Source of the DNA: Vitrella brassicaformis
Taxonomy: Eukaryota; Sar; Vitrellaceae
Direction: 5' to 3'
DNA length: 64,000 bases
Assembly: GCA_001179505.1 (NCBI GenBank)
Contig: CDMY01001064.1
Span: 124,001 to 188,000, forward strand
Position 1 is the first letter of the stretch, and every line of letters begins with the position of its first letter. Below the pieces are notes generated by a model. The model was given only the letters and a program-made list of their open reading frames with translations. It did no database searches and was not told the DNA's origin. The translations under genes were made by a program, and so were the position numbers. Shown here piece after piece: positions 34,893-46,536 of the stretch.

Positions 34893-35616
34893 ATGGAGTC
34901 TGTGTCTGCAGCGCCAAGTAACGATGAGGGAGGAGCAACGACAGAGCCGACGGAGCCACAGAGAAAGCGTCGCTGGTTCCAGTTCGCGTTCAGGGAGGCG
35001 ACAATGTACGTCCTGTCGTTTATGACGTGACCAAGCGTCCCTTCGACCGGGTGAGCGACGTCAAGCAGTTCCTCCTCGGGGTCCCCCTCTACCGTTTCGC
35101 CCTCACTGATGTGAAGCTGACGAGCTGCAGCTGCGGAGAATTGGGGAACGACACGTACCTCACGGACCTGCACGAGGGGTATGTGCCATGCCACGCACCA
35201 GCGCACCACACCGCCTGTCGGACCCGTACGTATCGTGTGTGTTCGTGTGTGTGGTGTGTTTGTGCAGGCTGGGGAAGAGCCGTGACGATCCGTTTGTCGT
35301 GCACCTCGAGATGCCGATGCCAAAAGATCTCAAACGCGCAGCACGTCCATAATGGGCTTCGATCGGCTATTGCCCCACCGTGCGGCGGAGCGGTCGCTGA
35401 CCGAGAGGGAGGGAGCCGTCGCACGCCATGCCCAAGGACGAGATATCGAAGCGGCTTGAGAAGAAGCTTAAGAAGACCAAGAGCATCCTCACCTACCGCG
35501 AGAAGGTCGGAATGGGCTACAAGACCACTGAGGAGAAAATGGCCACGGACCTGACGGCGGAGGAGCTGCTGGACAAGCGGGCCAAGGGGAACGGAGACAA
35601 GTTCTCCCGATTCTAG
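34893..35616 (+). CDS. Small basic protein, unknown
   Basis: Two or three exons are likely. The ATG at 34893 opens MESVSAAPSNDEGGATTEPT. A strongly coding stretch YDVTKRPFDRVSDVKQFLLG (about 35014-35177) lies in another frame, so the 5' join is unresolved. A GTATGT donor then splices to about 35267, giving GLGKSRDDPFVVHLEMPMPK. The final part (ATG 35428 to TAG 35616) reads MPKDEISKRLEKKLKKTKSI and EEKMATDLTAEELLDKRAKG, ending DKFSRF. A phase-consistent intron near 35341-35405 would join it. The Lys-rich helix suggests nucleic acid or ribosome contact. No family is recognised. Confidence 0.5.
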
Positions 35617-36217
35617 CCTGACGGGATGGACAGGGGGGAGGGTGCGAGGGGACGGGGGCTGGAGGGCGGGATGTTTGGGATGTTTCCTTTGTTTCTCTGC
35701 TGTGCGCGCTCTGTGTGTGTGTGTGTGTGTGTCTGTAACCTTGCACCGATGTGCGTGTGTGCGTAAGGACAATGCCGACTTGTTGTGTATTTCTGTACCA
35801 ATGAATGGCTGGTGTGCAGTGATGCTGAGAGAATCCGACAACAAATCCACGTCATTGGGCCATCGATGCGTCCACTGTATAGTGTTTGATTAAAAGAAAC
35901 AGTCACTCGCAATTGTGCAGACCCGGAACAATGAAATGATAAATATGAGCGAGTTCGTAAAGTGTCTGCCATCAATTCAATTCACGCATGCACCCAAGCG
36001 GCCACTAATCGGCAGCATAAGTAGACGCCCGATGTTTTCTTTGGTGTCACGTGCGAAACAGTTTTTGACGCGCAGGAATCGCACGAGATGCGCTTGTGGA
36101 TACCCATGTGTCTGCTTGTGTATGATAAGCGTTCATGTCTCCACAAGAACGCAATCACACGCCAAAAACTATTCGATTCGAATACGCTAAGCACCAGAGA
36201 CACAACTGCCAGCAAGC
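35617..36217. other. Intergenic region before the assembly gap
   Basis: A (TG)n run lies near 35710-35730. The base composition becomes AT-richer toward 36200. No gene was seen. Confidence 0.5.
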
Positions 36218-36517
36218 NNNNNNNNNNNNNNNNNNNNNNNNNNNNNNNNNNNNNNNNNNNNNNNNNNNNNNNNNNNNNNNNNNNNNNNNNNNNNNNNNNN
36301 NNNNNNNNNNNNNNNNNNNNNNNNNNNNNNNNNNNNNNNNNNNNNNNNNNNNNNNNNNNNNNNNNNNNNNNNNNNNNNNNNNNNNNNNNNNNNNNNNNNN
36401 NNNNNNNNNNNNNNNNNNNNNNNNNNNNNNNNNNNNNNNNNNNNNNNNNNNNNNNNNNNNNNNNNNNNNNNNNNNNNNNNNNNNNNNNNNNNNNNNNNNN
36501 NNNNNNNNNNNNNNNNN
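36218..36517. other. Assembly gap (300 N)
   Basis: Exactly 300 unknown bases, a typical scaffold placeholder. The right edge resumes with a run of nine or more C. Open frames drawn across it are meaningless. Confidence 0.99.
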
Positions 36518-36566
36518 CCCCCCCCCTCCTCTGGAGAGACATCCGCCACTGCCCAGTCTGTTTATT

Positions 36567-37669
36567 CATCACGCCGAAAGGCCAACTTGCGTGATGAAAG
36601 TTGTCGATGGTTTCCTTGGCTCAGCACTGGTTGGGTACGACTGCTCGCCCTCTTTCGCCTCTTCCTCCTCATCCTCTTCCTGGTCTTCGTCGACGAGCTC
36701 ATCATCCTGCTGCTGTGCCTCGTCCAAGTGACGCTTCAGAGATATCAACTCCTGCCAAGAACGACCACGGATGCATCAATTTCTTAATGTAAAGCTCAGC
36801 AAGCGTTGTCACCTCGACGATTCTGGTGCCCAACAAAGACATCTGCTCTGCGCGGCTCGTCTTGTCCTCTGCAACACGTGACGTTGCGGAGAGATGCATG
36901 GGTGCAGGAAGGCAGTGCGATCCTGTGTCTCAAAGCTCTGTCACCTTCCAGTCTCCTGCTCATCAGCATCTCCTTGTCGTGATCACTCTTCATCCTGAGG
37001 ACGGGACAAACACCGAGAGAAGGCGCCTTATGCACCCACATTCACTCCCTACCGCATCTCCTCTACCATATTACCTGTTGACGACGTCCGCGAAGCTCTT
37101 GCGTTCGTGGAATATCTTGGTGCGAATCCGCTGGTTGTCTTCCCTTAGTCTCTCATTCTCCTTCTGGGCCGCCTGCAGGCGCGCCCTCAGCTGCTGCTTC
37201 TCCGCCCTCTCCCTCTTGAGCTGCTGCTTGCTCGCACGCAAACTCTCTGCCAGCCCCAACTTCCCATCGACCTGCAGTGCAGACACACGCCACACACGCA
37301 TGCATTCGGTGTGTGTTTGTTTTTCCGTGGGCGTCTTGCATTGCCGTCTTTTGGCTCACCTTGAGGAATGTGAGGGCCTCCGTTCTCGCCTGCTGGGCCT
37401 GCATCAGCAGGTTGGCGAGCGACTGGGCTTGCGCGGGGTCGACTTTCGGCGAACCTTTCTCGCCATCCGGGCTCAATGCGTCGCTGTCAAGACAGAGGAA
37501 GGCATGGCACGATGCCACTGCTGATGCAATGGCGTGTTTGGTTGCGTCCTCACGTCGTTTGGATGATTCCAAGGGTGAGTTCGAGGTCCTCAACCCGCTC
37601 TCTCAATGACGTATTTTCGCTCTTGAGGCTGCTGACCTTTTGCCGTACGAAGTCAAGAGCGACAGCCAT
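36567..37669 (-). CDS. Coiled-coil protein, unknown
   Basis: The ATG at 37669 (MAVALDFVRQKVSSLKSENT) and stop at 36567 bracket about six exons and some 260 residues. Nearly every exon is heptad-rich and charged: SLRERVEDLELTLGIIQ, AQAQSLANLLMQAQQARTEA, LRASKQQLKRERAEKQQLRA, AQKENERLREDNQRIRTKI and MKSDHDKEMLMSRRLEGD. The tail is acidic (ELVDEDQEEDEEEEAKEGEQ). It is a probable dimeric rod, perhaps cytoskeletal. The stop is followed at once by AATAAA on the minus strand, a possible poly(A) signal. A TATA-like motif lies about 120 bases upstream of the start. Confidence 0.7.
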
Positions 37670-37787
37670 TTTTGCGGAAGCGTGTCTCGTTATTTTGAGC
37701 TCGCAAATGTATGGAGGATCGCATTCATTGCTTGGAGGGGGGGTTTTGTCTGCGCAGAGAAGCGCAACAAGGGGAGGAGACTACGAG

Positions 37788-37806
37788 ATATAAAGGGTAG
37801 GCACCG
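37788..37806 (-). promoter_or_regulatory. TATA-like promoter motif upstream of the coiled-coil gene
   Basis: The minus strand reads GTGCCTACCCTTTATATCTC, matching the motifs at 4255-4228 and 5284-5257 (TGCCTAC, two bases, TT/TC, TATAT). It lies about 120 bases before the ATG at 37669. The function is inferred from recurrence. Confidence 0.45.
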
Positions 37807-38787
37807 ATGAAAAGTGACTTATGTAGCATCCATGCATGCCAATCAGTTCTACCCGAAGCACTCTCCGCTGTCTGTCCGTTGCCGTCCCAGTCGGTGTGTC
37901 AGTTGCCGCCGAGGGATGTTGCCTCCTCGCATGACGATTCGAATGGCGGGACCAACATTTTTTTCCAACGAAACGAAATTTGTCCGGAGCAGCAGCACAC
38001 ACACACAAATGTGGTCACTCACCGGCTGGCCAACACACACAGACATGCATGTCTCTCTCGGGGAGAAAACCGCCGCCAACGATGTGCAGACGGAGAAGCA
38101 AACAATCGGGCGAGAGTCTGTACTTAGACTTGTCGCCGCCTGCCCGCCTTCCTGCTCACTGCTCACTGCCTGCCTCCATACTGAGCGATCGTCCACTATC
38201 CATCACTTGTCGATCCCAGTGACTTCACTATCTACTCGTTACAAAACCCCAGCCACTGGGATCACTCGTGTGCAATACATAAGGCGGAGAGCGCAAATGT
38301 GAGGAGCCAAGGCAGGGATGGACACACTAAGCAGACGCAAGCACACAGACAGACCTTTTCCCAGGAATGAAGAGAGGGCGGCGAGGAGGGGGTAATAAAA
38401 GCAGACGACACACGTGTGGCCGCGTCATGCACACACACACACACACACACACGCGCACACGCACAGACAGAAGACACACACAAGACGAGGCAAGATAGAG
38501 CCAAAACAAAGGGAAGAGCGGAGAGAAAGGATAGACTCTGAGGCACAACGCCCCGGATTGGATGGAATGGATGGCTGATTGCGTGGCGTCACTGGCTGTT
38601 GCCTTCACTTCGCACCGAGAAGGGAGCCAGCCCACCACACACATACCTCACATACGAAAATGGTGCATGTGGAAAAAAGCGGAAAAGGCCCTACACGGGA
38701 CAGCAGGAGACATATGAACGCGCCCTACTAATAAGCCAGCCAGCTAACGGCATGCACGTTATGTGGCCGTCCCTCTCCGTCGCTCAT
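37807..38787. other. Intergenic region with microsatellites
   Basis: About 1 kb with a (CA)n run near 38427-38452. No supported gene was seen on either strand. The run just before 38788 is the 3' flank of the minus-strand secreted-protein gene. Confidence 0.55.
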
Positions 38788-40713
38788 TCACTCGGCGTTG
38801 GCCATGGCGATGACGACCGGGATGATCCGCTGCATTTCCTTCTCCTTCGCCGCCTCGAGGATAGCGCTAGAGCCACTGCCAGACTCAGTCTTGTCGCTCG
38901 CAAAGACTTCGGCATTGGCGGTGGCCGTGGCCGTGGCCGTGGCATCAGCGTTGGCCTCCTGCTGGCCGCCTGTTGACTCGTTCAACACCTCGCTCATCAC
39001 CTCCTGCACATCCACCGCCAAGGCAAAGATCGGCCAGCTCAGAGGCCATCTATGGATCTGTGTGTGTGCGTGCGAAAAGGTGGGAGAGCCGGACCTGCGT
39101 GACGGTGACCACAGGACCCTCCTGGGTGATGTCCGCCGACACATTCTGATGCAGCAAACACACAGCATGGCAAGGGGGCATGCAGCAGAACCACATGAAG
39201 CGACACAGCTACGCAAAACAGCTCACCGGCTTGATATAGATGTTGTTTTCGTTAATGTCCTCGTTGACGACGTCCTTGGTGAGAGTCACGTTAACGGCAA
39301 TCTTCTCGTCCTGCACACCACACCACACCACACCACGTCACATCTCCATCTGTCTGTCTGTCTGGCTGGTGAGCGTCTGGTGTCCCCGGGGTGCCCGGCT
39401 GACCTTCTTGAGGAAATCGAGAGGGTCGTGCATGTAGGCAATCATGTCTTCCATCATCTTCATCGGGCTCTCGCTCTCGCCGCTCTCATCGCCGCCGCTC
39501 ATGAAGGTCTTGACGGGGTTGAGGCGCGGACTCTTGTGCGAGTCGACCTTGCGCTCCATGTTGCTGTGCACAGCCGAGCGGCGGGGCTCCGTCGACTTCT
39601 TCTCCTTGTCGCCCTCGCTGTTGGTGTTCGTGCCATCCGCGTCCTTCTCGGCCTCTGAATCAATCAAGACAGGAATGACACACAGGGAAGGGAGACCAAG
39701 GCGTATGATTTATGTGGCGTGTGCGTCTCGTGCGTGTGTGTACTGTACGTGTACCTACCTGCTTTGAGCCTCTTATGGCTGGCGATGCCCATCGCCTGCA
39801 TCCTCAGTGCGCCTTTCGCGATGAGCTCGGAGACCTCGCCGGTGACCTTGGCACCGAAGGTCTCCTTGTAAGCCCTGGTCCAGATGTTGTCCGCCTCAGC
39901 CTCGCGCTTATGCACCAGGAGCTTGGCCTTGCTGCTCATGGCAGGGGAGTCCTTGCCGAACACGTCCTTGAGTATGGCGGCCGCATCCGGGGACCACAGG
40001 AACTGGTCGAGGGGGAGGTTGTCGCGCTTCGCGAACCACGAGGCGGCGTCGAGTGTGAGGGGCATGACGTCCTTTTTGGCGATGCTGAGGTCCTCCAGCT
40101 GATGCACGGCCTTTGCCAAGGACCCCTCCGTGACGTCGTTCAGGAGCCTCTCCAGCGCTGAGGCCTTGTGGTCGGCCGTGAGAGCCTTCGCCCCCAGCAG
40201 GGAATCCAGGAGCCCCTCGAGGAACGACTTGGAACCCTGACTAGATGCAGCTGCAGCAGCGGCAGCAGCAGCGTCAGCAGCAGCGTCAGCGGCGGCGTCG
40301 GCCAGGCCGCCGAAAGACTGGCTGTCGCCAGTTGTGCCGTTGATCTGCAGACATGACGTCCACGCGCACACAGATGGACAGACTCAGGCGTGTGCGTGGT
40401 GGTGGTGGGGTGTGGGGGCTCACATCAACATCGCCGGTGGAAGCCGTGATATCGGCTCTGTATTCGGCGGTGTTCTCGATAGGGATGGAGATGTTGACCT
40501 GCTGGACCGTCTGCAAGAGGCAAGCAAACACAACGGTGACGACATATGCTTGTTCGACGCACGACGCACCGTATCAGAGTTATTGAAGAAGTCATTGACA
40601 TCGATGTCGACAACGTCGTTCTCTATGTCCTTTTTGATTTTGTTTGAATTCTCTCCCAGTGCCGACGACATGAGGAGAAAACCGAGCAGGGCGCCGAGCA
40701 TAACGTGATCCAT
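38788..40713 (-). CDS. Secreted Ala-rich protein, unknown
   Basis: The ATG at 40713 gives a clear signal peptide (MDHVMLGALLGFLLMSSALG). About seven exons follow to a stop at 38788. Short repeated-looking beta-type segments alternate with disordered ones: IKKDIENDVVDIDVNDFFNN, VNISIPIENTAEYRADITAS, then a large exon (about 40345-39765) with an Ala/Asp run and a helical domain (SFLEGLLDSLLGAKALTADH; LPLDQFLWSPDAAAILKDVF). Later exons give KIAVNVTLTKDVVNEDINEN and NVSADITQEGPVVTVTQ. The C-terminus carries an Ala-Thr run. There is no transmembrane helix after the signal. It is head-to-head with another secreted-protein gene 279 bases away, which suggests co-expression. Confidence 0.7.
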
Positions 40714-40992
40714 TTTGTCCACGAGCTCAGGCCACGCAAAGCAAGGAGTCGACACTCGAGAACGCCCTTTCGTACACAAAATAAGGCACAACACGGAACC
40801 GGACTGACCTCTGCGTTTCCACAGGATGACTGTACACTGTACCAACGGTGTAAACTTGAGAGATCGGCACTCCGCACAATGAGCCAGTGGCTGCATGTCG
40901 CCAACCGCTCACGGCCATCCTCTCCCCTTGTCCCTCCTGCAGAGCTTCAGACTGTGTGGCATCCATCGTTACCCACCAACTCGCGGAGCCAA

Positions 40993-42709
40993 ATGGCCCG
41001 TGTGGTCCTGGTAACGTCATGCTGCCTCCTGACGTTCGCTCTGCTTGCGGAGGCGCAGTTTCCAGCCCCAGGGGGATGGGCGTTTGAGCAGCTGCTGCCC
41101 AAGAATGAGGGCGAGCCCGAGGGCGCTGAGAGTGAAGTGACGCTCGCCCATCGGTTCAGCTTGTTCGGCAACCCCATCAAGATACCCGAGATGGACCTCG
41201 AGAAGTACCTCCCGCCACTCGTCCAACTCAACCTCAACCTTGCGGACGTAAGGAACGACACATCCCGTACCTGTGCGCATCGAGGATAACATGGCACACC
41301 GATCTATATCGATGCATGCGCACTTGTGGATCATGTTATGATGCAGACCTTTTACAATGAAGACACGGTCGAGGTTAATGTCAACAGGGAGGTCGACGTG
41401 GCGAACAACGTCGACTACAGCCTTGGCGCCGGGGCAGCCGGTCAGACCCAGAGCTTCAAGAGCGGCCTCATGACCTTCCAGCTGCACGACAACCAGCTGC
41501 TGCTCCTCCCCGACCTCCCACTCGACGGCGTCAATCTGGCCAAGCCGGTCAGTGAGAGCCTGGCGGTCAAGGGCGAGGGCGACAAGAAGGAGACCAAGAT
41601 CGACGTCGCGTCGATTGGCATGGACGTGTTCGACCAAGGACACACTCTGTCAAAGCTCGATGGGCCCGTCATAGAAGGCGACCTCAAAGGCCACCCCATC
41701 GGAGAGGTCTGTGGTGTGGGGGAAGGGGCCTTGAGAGGCCAAGGCATGTGTGTGTGGGTGTGTGACTGCACTGCAGGCGTTCCATGGTCGGTATGGGCGC
41801 TACCCACAGGGCAAAGAGGCACAGGACCTGATGCGGGGCGGCATCAGGTGAGGGGATCGCAAAAATGGCTTTCTCTATGACATGCCTTTGACGCTGTTCC
41901 TATCATCAGATTGCAGGCCCTGAAGAACGACGCCAGGAGGAGAGTCGCCGCAATCACCAAAACCAAGCCCGAAGGTCAGACACAAACGCAATCACGTTCC
42001 CCTCCCTCGTCTCTCCCTGTGCATCCATGTGCCCTCGTTCCCTGCCGTGTTGTACGTGCAGATCTGGTGATCAAGGGACAGTCGATGAGGGAGCGCGAGA
42101 ACGGCTTCGACAAACTGATTGCGCTCGCCAAGAAGGCCTCTAGCTCATTCCTGGGCAACAGCGATGATGCCGACAGCACGTATGACGTCGACAAGAAAGA
42201 CGATGGTACCGGCGACAAGACTCACGAAAGCGACAAGACCGAAGATTTCGGCAAGGAGGATTCTTTGGAGACCATGTCGGGCCTCCTCATGACAGTGCCC
42301 AATCCCACTGAAATGCTCGACAAAATGCCGGAGTTTCAGGACCTCGACAAATTGCTTCCGCCCATATTCGACCTCGACATCGCTGTGGTGAGACATGGAG
42401 GGAGGGGAAGGAGGAACAGACCAGCCACACGCGCACACGTCTCGCTGCACGCCATGTCGTGTGTGGTTGTGATTGGGTCAGATCAAGCACATCAACAACA
42501 CCGACGACATGAAGACCGTGACGGAAGTGGGCGACGAAATCGACGCGTCGATGGAGATCGGCAAGGGTGGCTTCGACGAGGAGTCGACTGAGGAGCAGAG
42601 CAACGGCATGCAGAACGTGGTCCTGTTTGACCAGGTCAAGGTTGAGAACGAGGAGGCCGACGTCTGGAAGGGACTCATCCCATTCCTCTTCGTTCTCGGC
42701 ACTCAATAG
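40993..42709 (+). CDS. Secreted acidic protein, unknown
   Basis: Six exons: 40993-41247, 41347-41706, 41776-41847, 41910-41974, 42062-42387 and 42482-42709 (stop TAG), about 435 residues. The ATG at 40993 encodes a strong signal peptide (MARVVLVTSCCLLTFALLAE, then AQFPAP). Two segments echo each other, MDLEKYLPPLVQLNLNLAD and DLDKLLPPIFDLDIAV, each at the end of an exon. That suggests an internal duplication of a [LPP.x.L.ID/N] unit followed by a beta-like exon (NEDTVEVNVNREVDVANNVD; INNTDDMKTVTEVGDEIDAS). It has many Asp, Glu and Lys and no Cys-rich domain. The role is unknown; it may be an extracellular matrix or storage protein. Confidence 0.75.
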
Positions 42710-42863
42710 CCGTGCCGGTAGTCATTTGTGTTGCTTCTCAAACACGCATATATATATATATATATGTGGATGGCTACATCACATCTTTGGTGGGCCAGAT
42801 GCTTCGTGGCCGACGCTGTCGGGATTCTTTTGGGATGCGTTTAGCGTGCCACTCGCCACAGTT

Positions 42864-42897
<34 letters not shown>

Positions 42898-44074
42898 TGT
42901 CTGTGTGTCTGTGTGTCTGTGCGTGAGTGTTAATGCTGGCTTGCTTTTCTCCGTGTCTCTTCCTTTCCTTTGCGAACTCTCTTTTGCTGCTTCTATAGCT
43001 GCTGCTGGTTTTGGTCTGTGCCCGATATCTCTGTGTAACGATCAGAGAGGGCAGCGACGGCAGCAGAGAGAGCCACAGCAGCTGCGGCCTTCATTTCACA
43101 TTCTCTTTCTCGTTTAACCAACCTGCCTTGCGGTGTCTCCTCTGTCTTCGATTCTTCTACATGAGTCTCTCTCCCCCTCCCCCTCTCGCTTTCCCCCTCC
43201 CTCTCCTTATATCCATCCCCCCGCTGCTGCCATCTTTTGCCTGAGTTCGTGTGTGTGTGTGTGCGTGTGTGGTGGTGCCTGTGTGTCTGAGTGTCTCTAT
43301 TGTTGCTTATGGTTGACGTTGATTGGTGTTTCTCCAGCTGAGCTGGCGCCGTGGCGTGTTAGCTACGGCCTTTTGGTGGCGTGTCGTGGTGGGCTGATTT
43401 GAGTGGTGAGTGCGCCATGGGTAGTAGGTAGGTCATCCATCCCATCCTCCATTCTTCCATCCATGCACACATCCATCCACACATCCATCCACACATCCAT
43501 TGGGTGTTTTATCAATAGTGAAGAGTGAGAGGCGGCGGCCGGAGACGCGAGAGATATAGTGTGGTGACACATGTGTGTGTGCGTGCGTGCAGGCATGTGT
43601 GGACAGGAGGTGACTAGCCTGGATTGGCTCTCGCCCGGTTGTCTCTCTCGTGCCGCCTCATGACATCATGGAGTGACTGGCTCGAGGGAGGGAGGGAAGG
43701 AGAGAGAGGCGGGGATGCCTCACCTCACATGCATGATCAATGATATTGATTGACTGATGATCGGTCGTGTCGTGTGTGCCAACGAGAGACTGCACAGGTC
43801 CGTACAAAACGCCAAAAAGACCTACAGCATGACTGTACAAATAGAGATAAGATACAGAGATACACGGCCCAACCCACGCCGGTATGGCTCTCTTAAAGGC
43901 TGGCTCTACGACGGATAAAGTCCAAGAACTCACAACACACACACATCTCTCGCCGCCTGTCTGGTCTGTCTCTCATCGCTCGCTCTCACATAAGAACTAC
44001 ACACATGGGGCAAAAGACGCAACAGAAAGGAGGGTACATCACTGGGAGGGAGCACACACACAGCACACACTCAG
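42710..44074. other. Convergent intergenic region rich in simple repeats
   Basis: About 1.36 kb without a gene. It contains (TA)n at about 42749-42766, (TC)n then (TG)n at 42866-42935, a C/T-rich tract at 43130-43240 and an (ACACATCC)-type minisatellite at about 43465-43500. Confidence 0.65.
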
Positions 44075-46365
44075 TCACTTCTTCTTCGCCTTGGCGGGAG
44101 CTCCCTTTTCGACGACGTCACGGTGGTTGTCTTGGTGATGGAAGTCGATCATGATGAACCGACCCTCCACCCAACGGAGACCCACATACGACGACGCACT
44201 CGCCAGGGCCGCCAGCGACATCAGCGCAATGCTGCCGACGCCTGTCCTCCTGCAGTTGTCCAGTGCAGTGCATCCACACACAGACAGTCAGCACACAGAG
44301 TCGTCTCATGATACCGGCGGACTGACCTGAGCAGGGCCGATGTGAAAGTCGCTGTGGATGTGAGAAAGGCGAGGGCCAGCGACGCCAACTTGCCACGCCT
44401 GATGGATGGATGCATCGTCGGCATTCATTGTGTCTGTCATGCACTCTGTCACTCCTTCTTTTCGACATGACATGCATAGGTACCTAATGTTCCTCATGGC
44501 GCCCATACAGATGGGGCAGTGTTTGGTGTGCGATTCATACACGTCCTGCAGCAGAGACCGGTCGCGCTCAGCGCTGCCAAGGGCCTGCACAAGGAAAGGA
44601 AACAACAAAACGCACACACCTTACTCAAATCATGGTTGCTCACTCACCGATGAGGCCTGTAGCCGTGGGTATGTGTTGGCATAGGTCGGGATGATGCCTG
44701 GGGGCGAGAACTTGTGCAGCCATCGCCTCAGCGACCGAGTGGGGACGTCAGAGGCACTCGGTAGGAAACAGACACGGTCATAGGGCACGCCCTCCTGCGG
44801 CGACTGGCCGCTCGCCGCACCCACAGCGGCCATCTGGTTCAGGATATTCCTCTCTGCAGCAATGAAGCATGCACATCAGGGTGTTTGTGTATTGTGCTGG
44901 GGGGTGTAGGCATAGCCTACCCTGTTGGTGCGGGAAGACCATGTCCTGGTTAAGGAAGTAGGTCTCCCACATGTGACGCACGAAATGGGGGATCACGTCA
45001 TACTTCTGAGGGATGCTCGACGCAGCACGCATGAACAGACGGGAACGACCTGCACACACACACACACACACACACACCCACAGAGCGACATACACAACCC
45101 GTTTGTTTGTGTGTGCATGCCTCTGTCCCCATACTGACCAGGCTCTTGCGGCACACAGTAGCATATCATGTAGTTGGTGCGCTCGCCCTTCTGCGTGCGG
45201 TACTCCAGCCGGCAGGGCGGCCGGAACGTGACGGTATACGAATCGAGGGCCCTCGACCACCCGCCCAGCACGGCCGACACGAAGCCATCGGTCATCGACA
45301 CGTTGGACGCGAGGGCCATGTCGAGCGGGCCCGCACTCTCACGCGACACCTTGGTGCCCTGCAGCGTGATAGAGTTGTGATGCGTCACTGACAAGGGGGA
45401 CACACAGCAAGAGAGAGAGAGAGATGAACGGATATCTGCCAGGTACGCAGCCCAGGGCCTACCAGGTACGTGTGCGGGGTCCAGGAGGTTCTCGAGTAGC
45501 GCCTCGGCGCCGTAGGGCATGTCCCTCATGTACATGAAGTGGCGACCGTCATTCCATGTCGACTGGAAAGAAGGCAGCTCCAGCTCATCCACTATCGGCA
45601 GAGGCGTGGTTGCCGATGCCTTGAGGCCCTCAGGCGAGATGTCAAGCCATATCCACACGTGACCTTGGGCAACCTACACAGACAGACAGACAGACAGACA
45701 GGTGTCCTGAATGGTTTTATGTGTTTGGTGCTCCGTCCTCCCACCTGGCATGGAACGGCTTGTGCGCAGGCCCTTTTGTTTTTGGTAGCGAATTTGACAT
45801 TGGTGTTTTTTGCCTGGGGGATGTCAAGGCATTTGCCGTCGGGTCCGCCGAAGGCCCAGCCGTGGTAGGCACACGTGATGGTGTGCTGGTACTTGTCCAC
45901 AATGCCCTCACTCAGCGGCGCCAGCCGGTGCGGACAGCGGTCGACATAACACCGCCACGCATTGCCGTCGTGCCACACACAGAACGAGCTCCCCAGCACA
46001 CGAACCGCATGGGCGTGGCCCCGGTCAGCGCTCTCAGACAACAGCACCGGGTACCACGCCCGCAACCAATCATAGCGCTCGGCCGCAGGTGGCCGGTCCT
46101 CGGCAGCCGACAGATCTTCATCGACATGGGAATACTCCTGAATGAGCGGGAAGGATGCAGCAGTGGGCACGGCCGCGTCCGCAGCGACGCTTGCAGATAT
46201 ATCGGGCGCAGCAACAGCATCATCTAGCGGGGCTGCTGTGTGCCGCGATAGCCTCAGTCGCCTTGGCGAGGGAATGGGAAAGAGCGATGAGTGGCCGACG
46301 AAGGCGGCATCTGCGTGCCATGTGCTGAGGGGCAGGGTGAGCGAGAGAAGGAGCACCGACGCCAT
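44075..46365 (-). CDS. Rieske oxygenase of the pheophorbide a oxygenase/TIC55 family (copy 1)
   Basis: The ATG at 46365 opens a hydrophobic leader ([20 protein letters not shown]) followed at once by AFVGHS, a signal peptide then Phe-initial transit peptide as in complex plastids. Exon 1 runs to 45745 and holds the Rieske [2Fe-2S] ligands: CPH in [12 protein letters not shown] and CAYH in [13 protein letters not shown]. Exon 2 ends in [10 protein letters not shown] and splices to VTHHN, completing the D-x2-H-x4-H mononuclear iron site. The PaO-type C-terminal domain follows ([32 protein letters not shown]), then the conserved redox pair HCPIC and two C-terminal hydrophobic helices ([37 protein letters not shown]) for membrane attachment. 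The tail KAKKK ends at 44075. The expected role is ring-opening or oxidation of chlorophyll derivatives in the plastid. Confidence 0.92.
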
Positions 46366-46536
46366 GGGTGCCGCAGACGAGAGGAAAGGTACTGCAATGA
46401 CTGCACTGTTGCCTCAACGGCAACACGTGGTCGAGCTCGCAAAACGCGTCACTCCCCGTTGTCTCCCTTCCGTGAGGCTTCCGTGAGCCCGTGCCTGTCC
46501 CGCCGTCCGCAGATCTCTCACTCTCTCGTATCGACA

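Noticed and set aside
36088-36731. Open frames crossing 36218-36517
   Set aside because: They are artefacts of the N run.
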